64,000 nucleotides of DNA from Ditylenchus dipsaci (taxonomy: Eukaryota > Nematoda > Chromadorea > Rhabditida > Anguinidae). Of this stretch, positions 22,920 to 34,900 are shown piece after piece (position 1 is the stretch's first letter; each line of letters starts with the position of its first letter). The stretch spans positions 58,444 through 122,443 of the forward strand of contig SADC01000464.1 in assembly GCA_004194705.1 (NCBI GenBank). The letters run 5' to 3'. The notes under the pieces are model-generated. The model ran no database searches, was not told the origin of the DNA, and worked only from the letters and a program-made list of their open reading frames with translations. Position numbers and translations under genes: made by a program.

Positions 22920-24675
22920 TTCGCCCCTTATTTTCTAAAAAGATTATATAGCTATATCTTAGTCTTGACAAGTATACTTCTCCATTCAAATATTTTCTAT
23001 GAACCGACTGCAGTTTTGCCGGATATCCCACGTAGCGACAGAACCAAGTGATAGTCCACTTGGATCACATTTTTTTTGTTTTCGGGTATCAAAACTTGTT
23101 TTCTGCGCAAATTAAAGCATTCTAAAGGTGGTTTGACAGTTTCAGGCAAGTCAAATCGATATTTTGGTAAGTAGTCTACCACATGTCATTTTAATATTAT
23201 CAAACCTTCTTTAGACTGCCCGATTAGTGCAGAAATCAAGTTTCAGAACCTAAAAACATAAAAAAATTCAATACAATTATATGACTAGTTGGTTTGGTTG
23301 GTGGCTCTTTTAGCTAACAAAAGAATCTGGTTAAATACATTATGGGCAGTGTAAATCAATAAATTTAGCGCTACTATTATTTTTGCTATTGCATATTTGG
23401 TGTCATTCAACAGCTGAGAATCCAACAAATTTTTTGAGACCAAATACTACAGTGTTCACAGTGATAAGAAAATTTCCGACCAGAAGGGGAAAAAGAAACG
23501 AAATCAATAATTTTTTGGGAATCGGTCTTGGCACGAAAGTTCTAATGTTATAAAATTCAAATTTTAACGGGCCGTGAGATATTAGGGTTGGGCAATTTAC
23601 CGGTAAAATACTCTTGAGTAATTAACCGAGTAATTACTCGTTAATTACTCGAAGGTATGCTAAATACTACTGCTAAAAATGGCAGGTCGCGACACGGCTT
23701 AGTAAATCAAACGGTCAAAAGAGTCAAACACAGTAAAAAAATAAGTGATAAACACCAAGCGAGCGATAAAATACGAGACAGACGACCGTACCACATAAAC
23801 AAAATAATTCGAAATGAAAACTCTGATCTCTAACTGAGATCTCTCCCTATATTTTTACGACAGTTCAAAAAGTATTTGTCCGATTTTTTGTTGCCGGTCA
23901 AATACCCGAAGTAATAAGCAGTAATTAGCGAGTAATTACTCGGTTAATTACTTGTTGGCCGACCTTATGAGATATTATGACTGCAAAATTTTAATCATCT
24001 GTTTGTTTGACAAAAATCCCGTTTCCCGGCGGAATTCCCGGTATTTTTCAAAAAACGGTCCCGTTTTTTAAATTTTTTAAAATCCCGTCCCGTTTCCCGT
24101 TTTCACTCCAAATGCAAGCCTAAGTAAAAGCTATTTTACTTATTTATGGAATTGTGGGCGTTAAAATAGACTTGTCGCAGAATTCTCGCTAAGAAAAAGA
24201 GAAAAAAGGTCTGCTAGCTAAATACCGGCTAATTTCGCACATTCATTCATGATGTGTGTGATCTAATGACTTGGCCACAATAGGCTACGTGGTTGAGATG
24301 CGAGGTGTTACATAGGGGTGCGTTTCTAAATTTCTTTTTTTATATTAAATTCCATCACATGAAGCCTATTGCATCCGGTAGTCGATCTGGGAAATTCGTA
24401 AAAGCAGTGTCCAGAAAGAGTACATAATTTCGTTTACTTACGGCACTTTATAGTTCTCACACCTCCATTATGGCCACCGGATAAAAACTCATCTGGCGAT
24501 CTGAAAAAACAATGACACAGAAACACTCAGAAATCTTTATTCACCACCAAACCAGTGCAGGTAGCAGTTAAGAAATCCAGACAAGGGCAAAATTACAGAG
24601 AGGTATGTTTTGACATTTTTCTGAATATATATTTTTGCTGAAAATAAAAAAAAATCATAACACGGGTTGCGAACC
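22920..24675. other. Gene-free repeat remnants
   Basis: Contains an arm fragment of the FLYWCH element (23030-23200), GAGTAATTACTCG palindromes at about 23615-23660 and 23925-23955, and an ATCCCGTTTCCCG block at 24010-24110. No gene. Confidence 0.5.
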
Positions 24676-25379
24676 ATTTTAAAGGGCTTTAGGTAAATTG
24701 CCCCTTTTCAAATTGGCCCTCGGTAAATTGCCCCTCACGTAAATTCCCCCTAGGTTCCCCCAGAATTCAGAATTTTTGATAGTGGTACTTAAGTATTGGG
24801 TACCCAGGTATGGTTTAGGCGGTTTGAGATACCTGAATGTATGAATGGCTTCATAGAGGAATAGGAACAATCCACCACCTACAAACCGTCTTGGATATGC
24901 TCGGAGGTACCCAGCCGTAGGAGTATCCACTTCAAGAACCCCAAAATTTTAAACTGAAAAAAGTTGAATCAAACCATGGTTTCTTGCTCAGAATCGTGCG
25001 CTTATTATGGTTTTGATAATACTTAAATAGCGATTTGACTCACCAAAACGGACCCAGGTGGTAGTACTCAGGGGGTACATGACAATATTTCGCCGACAAT
25101 TATTTCGCCGACATTATTTCGACGAGAATTATTTCGCCGACAATTATTTCGCGTGACATTATTTCGCGGACCGTTATTTCGGCGCGACAAAATTTCGCCG
25201 CCATTATTTATTTTGACTGATTTCATTGATTACATGCCAGACATTTTTCAACTAAATCCAAAACAAAGTTTTAATGACTGAAGTTTTATAACAACAAATC
25301 AGAGAATCAAATAACACCAAATTAGAGAAGCAAATAGAACAAATGAACGCTCCTCCATCCAGATTCGAAATATCGTCAT

Positions 25380-25972
25380 CAGATGATTCTGGCTGGCCGG
25401 CTGGAATGTGAGGACCTTGAGCCATTCTGAGGTTGGAAGCGATTGCACCGAGATATTCGAAAGCTAATCACCAAGCAACCGTAAGTCGCCGTCAGTTTGT
25501 TTGAAAGGAGAGCAATTGCAGGCTGGAAGACGAATCCATTTCTTTCAGCCAGAACGACAAACACCAAAAAGAATTTTTAATCTTGGTCAAAAAATAAGAA
25601 ATATACCTGAGCAAATAAAGGCGTGGCACCCTTAAATGTGCCGTCGACAGAGATCTTTCTGACTTTCTGACTTTCGACAGAGATCTTACTGACTATCTAT
25701 GGTCACATCTAGCAGCATCCATCTAGCAGAAACCTTTCTTTCCTTAGAGCCTTTCAGCGATTGGTCTTCAAAATACATCCTGCCTTGTGATCGAATTTGA
25801 CATTTCCTTGATTTGATTTAGCAGCGTGCGGACGAATAAAGAGACGATCAACCTGAAATAAAAAGTTCGAGTTCTACATTACTAGAAAATAACCAAAAAA
25901 CATACCGTATTTTCTTGTGCGGCCACTAGAACACCACGCAGCCAATTCGGATCTACGTTAAAGTTAGCCATA
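25380..25972 (-). pseudogene. MULE transposase remnant, copy C
   Basis: Minus-strand start at about 25972-25970: MANFNVDPNWLRGVLVAAQE, then a GTATG donor. This N-terminus parallels copy A (MAFNVDNVWLANVL). A second block near 25855 reads DRLFIRPHAAKSNQGNVKFD. A third, 25567-25440, gives FVVLAERNGFVFQPAIALLS and NKLTATY, the conserved ALL.NK...TY block of the MULE DDE domain. The FLYWCH finger and first catalytic block are missing or unrecognisable. Confidence 0.65.
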
Positions 25973-26142
25973 CTTCGAAGAGATATCTAAAAATATAGTA
26001 ATACATAAAACTAGAACAACGAATACGTAAAGAAGGAACCGACGATTGCATAAATGATTACATAAACTGATATTGCCGTAAAATCAATTAGAAAAAAGCC
26101 GCGAATTAGAAAAAACCGACACTTAAAATAGGCTCAAATTGA

Positions 26143-26850
26143 AAACACTTGTCAAAATATGTAAATCTCCCGTCAAATTTATTTTTTACCCCGTCAAATT
26201 CAAATTTCAAACAAAATATGTAAATCTCCCGTCAAAATATGTAAATCTCCCGTCAAATTTAAATTTTTAGTAAAATACTGCATTAAATTTTGCGGGAATT
26301 CAAATTTTCTAGTCAGAAAATAACTTGGATTGGTCAGAATCCCACCCTGGAATGGCCACAAGCCCCTGAAAGTTGGTTTTTGGGGTTTTACTAAAGGGGA
26401 ATAAACTTTTTGCGAAAATTCGATTGAGCGGATCAGATTTCGGGTCAGATGGGCTAAATCGCTCAGAATTCCAGTTTATGGTGGTTTGGAGTGGTTCAGG
26501 GTGGAGTTGTGGGCGATTAAGCCCATCTGACCCGAAATCTGATCCGCTCAATCGATTTTTCGCAAAAAGTTTACCCCCTTTAGTAAACCCCAAAAAACCA
26601 ACTTTCAGGGGCTTGTGGTCATTCCGGGGTGGGATTCTGACCAATCCAAGTTATTTTCTTACTAGAAAATTTGAATTCCCGCAAAATTTTTGACTAAAAA
26701 TGACGCAAAACAATGCAAAAATTTAAATTTGACGGGAGATTTACATAATTTGACGGGAGATTTACATATTTTGTTTAAAATTTGAATTTGACGGGGTAAA
26801 AAATAAATTTGACGGGAGATTTACATATTTTGACGGGTGTTTTCACTTAT
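26143..26850. repeat. Foldback, TGTAAATCTCCCGTCAAATT family, copy 1
   Basis: Arms of about 330 bp. Outer ends are TTGAAAACACTTGTCAAAAT and ATTTTGACGGGTGTTTTCA; inner blocks are TTGCGGGAATTCAAATTTTC and GATTGAGCGGATCAGATTTC. Relatives are at 52500-52862 and 62990-63650. The facing frames over the arms are palindrome translations. Confidence 0.85.
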
Positions 26851-26995
26851 ATCCCTTAAAATATCGGCGAAAATTTGTCGCGGCGAAATAATGGTCAGCG
26901 AAATAATGTCGCGCAAAATAATGTCGGCGAAATAATTGTCGGCGAAATATTGTCCGGTACCGTACTCAGGTAGTGGTAGCTGGGTAGCAGTGAAC

Positions 26996-27965
26996 TTTTT
27001 GTCTTATGAAGAACTTCTATAATTTAAAATGTCTTCCTATAATCCAAACTCAGTTTTACTGGATAATCCATGCACCAACCAAACCAAGTGGTCATCCACC
27101 TAGTGCAAATTTTTTTTACGTTTTTCATGTTCCAAAACCTGTTTTCTGGAATAACTTGGGCATGCTGAAGATACCAGGCAAGACATTTTTCTAAGACATT
27201 TTTCACTTATTTGTAATCATGTTTAAACGACTCCTAAGTAACTTTTATGTGCTTAAAACGATAAGAAAGTCATTTTCTGACATTTTTCCTCACAAAAATC
27301 GTTTTTTTGAAAAAAAAAATTTTTGACTAAAATTTGACTTTTTGCTTTGGTCCCCAAGGCAATCCAACCTGAAAGGGTACCTGGATACCACAAAAAGATG
27401 GAATTTGAACATAGTTTTGTTGACTGGGGCCTACCGCATAAAGAAACTCTGGTATGCATACATTTTATGCATCCAGAGTCACTTTCGAGTGATTTGCGTC
27501 TAAGGTATGTGTGTGTGCGCATCTCAACCCCAAGCAACCAAGCCCCCTGCGCCCCGAAGGGGCGCAGGGGCTTGGTTGGTTAGAGATGCGCGCACACACA
27601 TACCTTAGAAATAATTCCGAGCAAGACTCTTGATCATAAATGCATAAAAGACTCTTTTTGCCCAGCTCCAGTGACCAAAACGGGGTATAATACCTTTACA
27701 TAAGGTGGTTTACCTTGGTCCCCAAGGCAAATGTCAAATTTTTGTCAAATTTTTTTTTTGAAAAATCCATCTTTTATGTGAAAAAATGACGGGAACCACC
27801 TTTCTTATCGTTTTTAGCATATAAAAGTTACTTGGGAGTCATTTAAACATGATTTACAAAAAGTTGTAAAATGCGCCCCCCCCCCCCCCAAGTAAATAAG
27901 TTCCCTACGGACAATTTTATAGCGAAACATTTTAAATAATGGAAGTTCTTCATAAGATAAAAGAA
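26996..27965. repeat. 970-bp nested palindrome
   Basis: Outer arms pair TTATGAAGAACTTCTATAAT with its complement near 27950. The next layer pairs GACTCCTAAGTAACTTTTAT (27225-27250) with 27815-27840, then GGTCCCCAAGGCAA pairs at 27348 and 27718. The core (27400-27680) is a copy of the GCGCCCC..GGGGCGC repeat. The left arm also carries tRNA-like-repeat sequence, and a run of 14 C lies near 27875. Confidence 0.8.
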
Positions 27966-27987
27966 ATTTATTTAAATTTTTGTTACT

Positions 27988-28412
27988 ACAGTAGAACCTC
28001 GGTATAGTGGCACCCCCAAAAGTTCGTTCCCACCTAGGGTCCGACACTTGTTTTTAACCCAATTTTCGAAATATTTTATCGATTCTGTTATGACAGTCTG
28101 ATCGAAAATATCGTAAGGATTCCGATTTTACCGATCGTTTTTTGAAAAGAAATCAAATTTGGGTTAAAAAAGTGAAACCTCGATATAATGGCACCCCTTT
28201 TTGAAAACAGGTGCCACTATATCAAGGTTCACTTTTTTCACCCAAAATTTGTGTTATTTTCAAATCGGAATCCTTACGATATTTGCGACCAGACTGTCAT
28301 AACAGAATCGATAAAATATTTCGAAAATTGGGTTAAAAAAGTGTCGGACCCTAGGCGGAAACGAACTTTTGGGGGGGGGGGGGCCACTATTGCGAGGTTC
28401 GACTGCATTCCA
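27988..28412. repeat. Pogo-like palindromic MITE (CCTCGGTATAGTGGCACC)
   Basis: Ends ACAGTAGAACCTCGGTATAG and CGAGGTTCGACTGCA; internal AAAGTTCGTTCC, GTCCGACACTT and GGATTCCGAT blocks are shared with 14970-15387. A G run (28370-28382) lies in the right arm. Confidence 0.85.
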
Positions 28413-28414
28413 TT

Positions 28415-28620
28415 GTATTCCAAGCCCCCTGCGCCCCCTTCGGGGGCGCAGGCAGCTTGAGAGTTAGAGATGCGCGCACGCACTTACCTTAGACATAATT
28501 CCGAGAAGTACTCTCGATCATAAAATGCATATAGAGTCTATTTTTGCCACGGCCGAGTTGAAAAACATGGTAAAGCAGCTAGAAAAAAGTGGCCCCTGTA
28601 TTATTCCCTTCCCCTCCCAA
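28415..28620. repeat. GCGCCCC..GGGGCGC repeat, third copy (partial)
   Basis: CAAGCCCCCTGCGCCCCCTT then CTTACCTTAGACATAATTCC and GCATATAGAGTCTATTTTTG, parallel to 6400-6600 and 27530-27680. Confidence 0.7.
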
Positions 28621-28938
28621 GATTATAGACTTCGAGGGTAAGTCAAAACTACTGAGGATGAATCTGAACCATTGAGAGTAGATCTTCAAAAATTTCAAAC
28701 TCGTTTGAATAAAAAAATCCTCTCAGGACAAATTTTGAGGCGGAATTTACCGTGGGCAATGTACCTGAGGGCAATTTACCGAGGGGCAATTTGAAGAGGG
28801 GCAATTTACCGCCGCCCATTTTAAAGTGTTAACACGTAATATAAATTCGTAAAATATGTTTACCAATCTTAATTCTTTTTACAAATATATTTTAGGATTC
28901 GTATCATACATTTTAGGTCTGCAAATAATTTTTTCATT

Positions 28939-31900
28939 CTACGCATCAGTGCTTCCATTTGTATTGGGTTCGTCTGGTGAAAGAAGGAAAAACGTTTCAG
29001 CAGGACCAGAACCCTAAATTTTTCTACTCTAGTATTCTATTCTAGTATTGTTCTACCCAGAACTTCGTAAACGAATGAACCTACCTTGATCATAACCTCA
29101 CCTCTACTCTCTGTTCTGTAATGGTTATCCTTCAGAATTTCGGTCAAGTACCGGTTCGTTTCTGCACTTATGTGTATTCTTCCAGCTAAAAGCTGGTATT
29201 AAATTGACCATAAAGCAGTGCTCAAACCTACGTTTAGAACTAGATTCCATTCTAGCAGCTAAGTTGACTGTGTCGCCAAAAACACAGTACCTAAATATCA
29301 TAAATACCGATATTTTTGCGCGAAATTGAAAAAAGTATTATAACCTTGGGGCTGTTAGTCCGACCACTCCAGCCACACACGGACCTATTTTTTTAGTTTT
29401 CAGGTTATCCTATTTTGTTTTACCAAACCTGTATGTATGCCCACTCTAATGTTGATTTGGTAGTCCGGCAAGTGAGCCACTTTGAAAGCTTTGATGCTTC
29501 TCAAAAATCCGAACGACATTTCAATGATTTCTTTGACATGTTCATCTCCATTTCTGACAGGCAGACCTGAGACCACATGCAGTCCGTCTCCAATAGTTTC
29601 TACCTAGATTTGGATGATTTTCTTTTTTTGCAAGGAAGGGTAGAAATCTTGCCTTGTAAACACCATGCTGGTCGATGATCATGTCGAATGTGGTGTATAA
29701 ATCATTGAGCAAATTCACCACCTAGATTTGGACATTGTTTTTTCAATATTAAAATTTAGATTTTGGTGACTGACTTGAAGTGGAGTGCTTCGCCAGCTAA
29801 TGTAGTAAATGAAACCACATCCGAAAAAAATACTGTCACAGCTTCGAATAGCTCTGGTTCCACAGTCTGACCCAACTTTAGTTTGTCTGCGACCATCCTT
29901 GAATTTTAAATTTTTTTTGTTTTTTGAATGGCTGTAAATGCTGTTCCTTTACCTGGGCAGTAATCTATACAGTAGAATGTCGGCCTTTTTCTTCTCCAAA
30001 ACCAGCTCTTTGGTCCGTTCTTCCACATCCTGTTCCAGTTCAGCAGCATTGTTCTCCAGTAAAGTGAATATGTAGTCCATCAGGTTGGTGGCTCTGAAAC
30101 GGCTTCAAACTCTATCAATTTAGGCCAACTCCACCTCAAAAACATCACTTACTTAGAGGACAGCATGGACTTCAGAGCATCACGTACCATTTGTACTTTA
30201 GGACGGCGCTCTGGTTCTTCCTGCCAACAGTCTTGAATCAAGTGGGGCTGAACAAAACAAACAATAAGACCAAGGGTCAAAAAGCCAATTAACCAACCAG
30301 TGCAGCATTCAGCTCTAAAGCGGGGTCTATGGATAGTGTGGGCCGACTGGGTGGATTTCCTCCTCGTCGGATTCGATACAATATTTCTAAAAAACTACTT
30401 ATCTAAGCGTTAAACGCACTGCGCTTAGCCCTTTTGCGACATTTTTTGAATTCGCATCTTCATCAATTTCTGATTTTTAAAGCTACTTTTTAAGTTTTTC
30501 TGACTTAGGCAAAGCATTATGCGCCAGCGAATGTTAGGACGTTTTTCTAACTAAAAGAAGGTAGAAAAATAAGAAAAATTGAAAAAACGCGAATTCAAAA
30601 AATGCCAAAAAGGAGCTAAAATGCATTTCCGTCGAACTCTTTCGACAGCTTGTTGGCAAATTCAAATCCATTTTTGTAAATGTGTAAAACTCACGGTCTT
30701 CGTTTTCATTTGAATCAGCCAAATTCCAAGCCACCTTCCTGGTGACTATCTCTGAGCAAATGATAGCAAAAGAGTAAATATCAGCTTTTTGAGTTCCCAT
30801 CAACAGCTCTCTATCACGCAATATTTCAGGGGCTGTCCATAGGTTGCCGATTTCTTCAATTTCAATCAAAATCAAACAAAGAAAAGTGATTAATTTACGA
30901 GAGTCATTATGTTCCGTGGAGTGCTGAGCTGCTCTTAGAGAGTGCAAACCATAGTACTGAACCTTTAACTGCCAGCGGTCATTGACCAGAATGCAGTTGG
31001 AGGTCAGTGAGCCATGGCAGTTATGTAGAATAGTAGAGTTGTGGATGGCCATTAGACCCTAGATTGTAAACAAGGAAGTATAGGATAGGTTGCAAGCTTG
31101 AAACAAGGGTGATGAATATACCTCACAAATGTCCCGAATCATAGAGGTAAGGATGAAGCCATCCAAGCTCATGGAATATAACTCTATCACTTCCTAAAAT
31201 ATCTATTGGTAAAGAAAAGTTTTTCCATAGGAATTAGGTAGTCAAGGGCCGAAATTAACATTATTCACCGAAAAATGTGCGGCTTAGTAAAATGCTAGGA
31301 ATTCCAACCCCCCCCCCCCCCCAGTATACTTACCCAAATTCAATAAAAAATAATATTTAAATATTTCAAGCCAAGCTAAAACTATACATTGAGAGTACCC
31401 CGCTCACAATACTGCCAAACGGAAAGGAACTGCGCACTGTCGTAGCACAAACCCCAGAACTTGTTCAGGTTGGCATGGTCCAGTTGGCGCATCTAAATCG
31501 TACTTCAAAATTATTTTTAGCTTCAGAATGGCGACAAATTTGTTAAAATGATCATTTTGCCTACTTTTGAGCTCGAAATTACTCAAATTTAGTCGAATTT
31601 TGTTCAATTCTTGTAATGCCATGAAAAGTAGAGTTTATAAAAAAAACTGACAAATCTGAATTGTTGACGGTCCTGTTCTGTAATGTCATCAGGCACAAAT
31701 TTAGGTGAGTGTTTGCGCGCAATCACAGGCAGATTGTTGAGGTAGCAGAAGTTGATGTTGTCAGTGTTGCGTTTGTGAGACATGGTAGATGAGTTGCTTT
31801 GGTGACTCTGGATGGAGCGAACACTTCGAATGCTTTCCTGATATATTTTCTTTTTAATATATTTCTTTGCCAACTTTATAGATAGGAACAGGACTTAGGA

Positions 31901-34900
31901 CCATTCTCTGTCTCGCTAAGGTCAATTGAGTTCAAAGTGACATTCCGAGGACAACTAGAGCCGTTTCTGGTTTAAAAACTTTATGGACCCTATCCAACAA
32001 AGGGGTTTTTTGGCTTGGTCCCCCCTGTTGAATTTTTTCAGTTATTTTTTAGGCTCAGGCTTAGTCAAGGGTAGGCCAGCGTATGTTAGGCTGGACTAAA
32101 ACATGAGTTTGAGATGTGTTTAAATCCATCTTAACGTACCCTGGCCTACTATTGCCTAAGCCTTAAGCCTAAAATATAGCGAAAAACAACAGGGGAACCA
32201 GACAAACCCCCCTTTGTTGGATAGGGCCACCTTATGCATGGGACTAGTTTGGACTTTTTCATATTTTTCTGCTATTTTAAGCTGCATTTTAAAAATAACT
32301 TCAGTACCGTCAAAAAAAATAATAAAAATTCGGTGTTTCATCATTTCCACATCCTTCCCCCTAACTGAATAAGAAATCTAGTTTTATTTGCTTACATTTA
32401 GGTAAAGTTAGTGTATTAGGTAAATTTTGGCTTAAATTATCCGTTCAATATGTAATTTCGACAGAATCAGTTTTTGTGAAAACACCACCAACCTTTTCAG
32501 TTTTGGTGGCCAGTTGAGTGTAATGTATTTGCCAAAGGGCATCTAACCTCTGCATTTCTCTTGTTCGGTTACTGTAAACGTAAGGAAATATGAGATAGAT
32601 AGACATTAATTAGACCCACCGAACAACCAAGTAAATGATCCAGGTGATAAACACGATCACAGCTAGGATCAAAGCAATACCAATGATCACATACACCAAG
32701 TTTTTGTTGGAGGAATGGGGTTGGGCAAGCGCTCCCGTCAAAGTTACAAACAGGTCTGGAAAGAGGTCTGAAATGGAAATTTTTGGGAGAAAGCAACTTT
32801 ACACCGAGCTAACCTGATGCCCTTTCTAATCGCCCAAATACCCTTAGCTTCGTCTTTGTAGGTTGCTGAGAAGACTTGCTGCAAGAATACATAATCATAT
32901 GAAAAAACAATGAACAGATAAATTAGTGTTGGGAACTAAGGCTCAGAGCAAGCAACAGAGACAAAAAAATTCAAAACTATAGATGTGAGATTCTCAGTCA
33001 CTACATAAATCCAGGATTTGGGCCAAAAAAGTGGTGTATAAAAAATTTGCGTCTTTACTCTAATACACCGGCATGCCGTTCCATTTTTCAACCACCAAAA
33101 TTTTGTTTGACTTTACATTAGCTCCCCAAGACTCCCGCGGGTCATGGGTCAATTTTAAAAACACCTTTTTGTTTCTATCTCAGCTTCCAATCATCATTTT
33201 TCACCGCCTTCTACAGATTCATTAGAAAATCAACCTTGCTCTACAACATAGGAATAACAAATTTGCCATAATAACGTTTAAAACCGGTTTTTTGGTGACC
33301 CGCAGGTTCAGACTGACGCGCAGGTCAATGACCCGCGGGTCAAATGTGCGAATTCGGGCCGCGGTTGAGGACCTGCCGGTCAACCGAAATTTTTTTGTCT
33401 ATATATATAGTTTTCATTTTATCTCTATCGTGTAGAGTAGGGCTGATTTACGGTTAGATGTGTTGCCCGAATTAAAAAATTTTAAAAAATGTGCGCGACC
33501 CGTGGCTTCCGGGGCACTTGACCCTTGACCCGTTACCCGCGGGAATCTGGGGGAGCTATTAAAAATGCAATAAAACATAGTTCACCCTCCCAATTTCCGC
33601 CTCGAACCCTTATTTATTTTTTCGGCGCTAGTAGCTAATACCCCCCTCCCCTCTAAATTTTTCCTTTTAAAAATTGCTGTAACTATCCTTTGAAAGAACA
33701 AGTTTAGGCTTAGCCCTTAGGCTTGGGGGTAGGCCAGCGTACGGAAGTTGTGACTAATAACTGTGTTACGCACTTTCTCCTGGGTCTGGAACATTCTCGT
33801 ATTTTTACCTTTTTTTAGTTGTCTTAATCAAATTTAACAAAAAATATACCAATGATCAAATAAAATTATAAGCTTTCGTATATATACAACTACCTTTCAT
33901 ATAAGGTTGAAATAGCAGAATTTTCGATTTTTTCGGTTGTTGAAAAAAAGAAGACTTCCAGAAAAGATAGACCAGCATGACTATTATAGAAAATATGGTG
34001 TCAAGTTGATTTTCTCATGACACCACTAAACAACACCAGCAATTAAACAAATACCAACCGAGTCGTTGAGCCCCTCAGTGGTTATACTCGCAAAACCGTC
34101 TGTTGTGACTGTTCATTCATGCCAATCAAATTATAAATGGGGCGTCGAACACCCTTTCATTCATTATTACTCGGCCACTGAAGCCTGAAAGTTCATTTCC
34201 CAGTTTATGAAAATTCTAAAAACTAAAAATTTACCAGCAAATTCTCCTTTACTGTTGAGTGAAAGCAAAGTACCATTTTTAATAGCTGCCTCTCCATAAC
34301 TGGCAATACTCCTGTTCAGACTTAGACCATAGTTGTAAAATACATCTGCTAGACTGGGTGCATTCACAGTCACCTAGCGAAAGGGTATAATACAGTAATT
34401 TCTGGAGTCGTTATTTTTTTTTCCTTTTCGTTTCAAGGACGGAAAATCTTATGGCGAAAATTTCGAAAGTTTCATGGAAGATCAATATTTATTGAACAAA
34501 AAATTAATAATTCCATAAATACTGCTTTCCCTCTAATGAAAAAATCTCCTTCAATATTTTGACTAAATTTTTAGAGTTAAAGCCATTTTTGATTGAGAAT
34601 TTCAATATTTTTAGGCCTCACACACAATGGTAGACTGTAAAGTCGACAATCCTCACTCGGAAACGACCATAATTTTTTTTTAAATTATCCCAAAATATTT
34701 TTGGCGCCATTTTGTAGCTGAGATTCAGGACTACCAAATAGACCGTTGGTCGAGTAGATATTAATAAAAAATTTTGTAAAAAAGTCAACAATCCTCACTC
34801 CGGCCGAGTGAGGATTGTTGACTTTTTTTCAATATTTTTGAACTCACAGTAATTTTATTAATAGCTTATCTCGTAGCCCTGAATCTCAGCTACGAAATGG

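Larger units (their letters stand above)
25078..26962. mobile_element. MULE copy C with tandem-array termini (CGAAATAATTGTCGG)
   Basis: The left array, 25078-25210, has units ATTATTTCGCCGACA. The right array, 26870-26962, is the inverse, GGCGAAATAATGTC. The interior encodes a minus-strand MULE transposase remnant and is interrupted by a foldback at 26143-26850. Confidence 0.75.
24680..28830. mobile_element. Large composite bounded by TAAATTGCCCCTC arrays
   Basis: 24680-24755 holds units TAAATTGCCCC and 28735-28825 holds the inverted units GGGGCAATTTACCG, each followed by ATTTTAAAG. Inside lie MULE copy C, a CCCGTCAAAT foldback, a 970-bp palindrome and a pogo-like MITE. The outer arrays look like the ends of an older element filled by later insertions. 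Confidence 0.6.

Noticed and set aside
26309..26693. Two facing frames of 106-111 residues
   Set aside because: Opposite arms of one palindrome; the same protein-like string appears in both directions.
30854..30898. Read-through [15 protein letters not shown] in the kinase-homology domain
   Set aside because: A 45-bp intron in phase (GTAAAT ... GAAG) restores the family pattern NLWTAPE; the open frame through it is chance.
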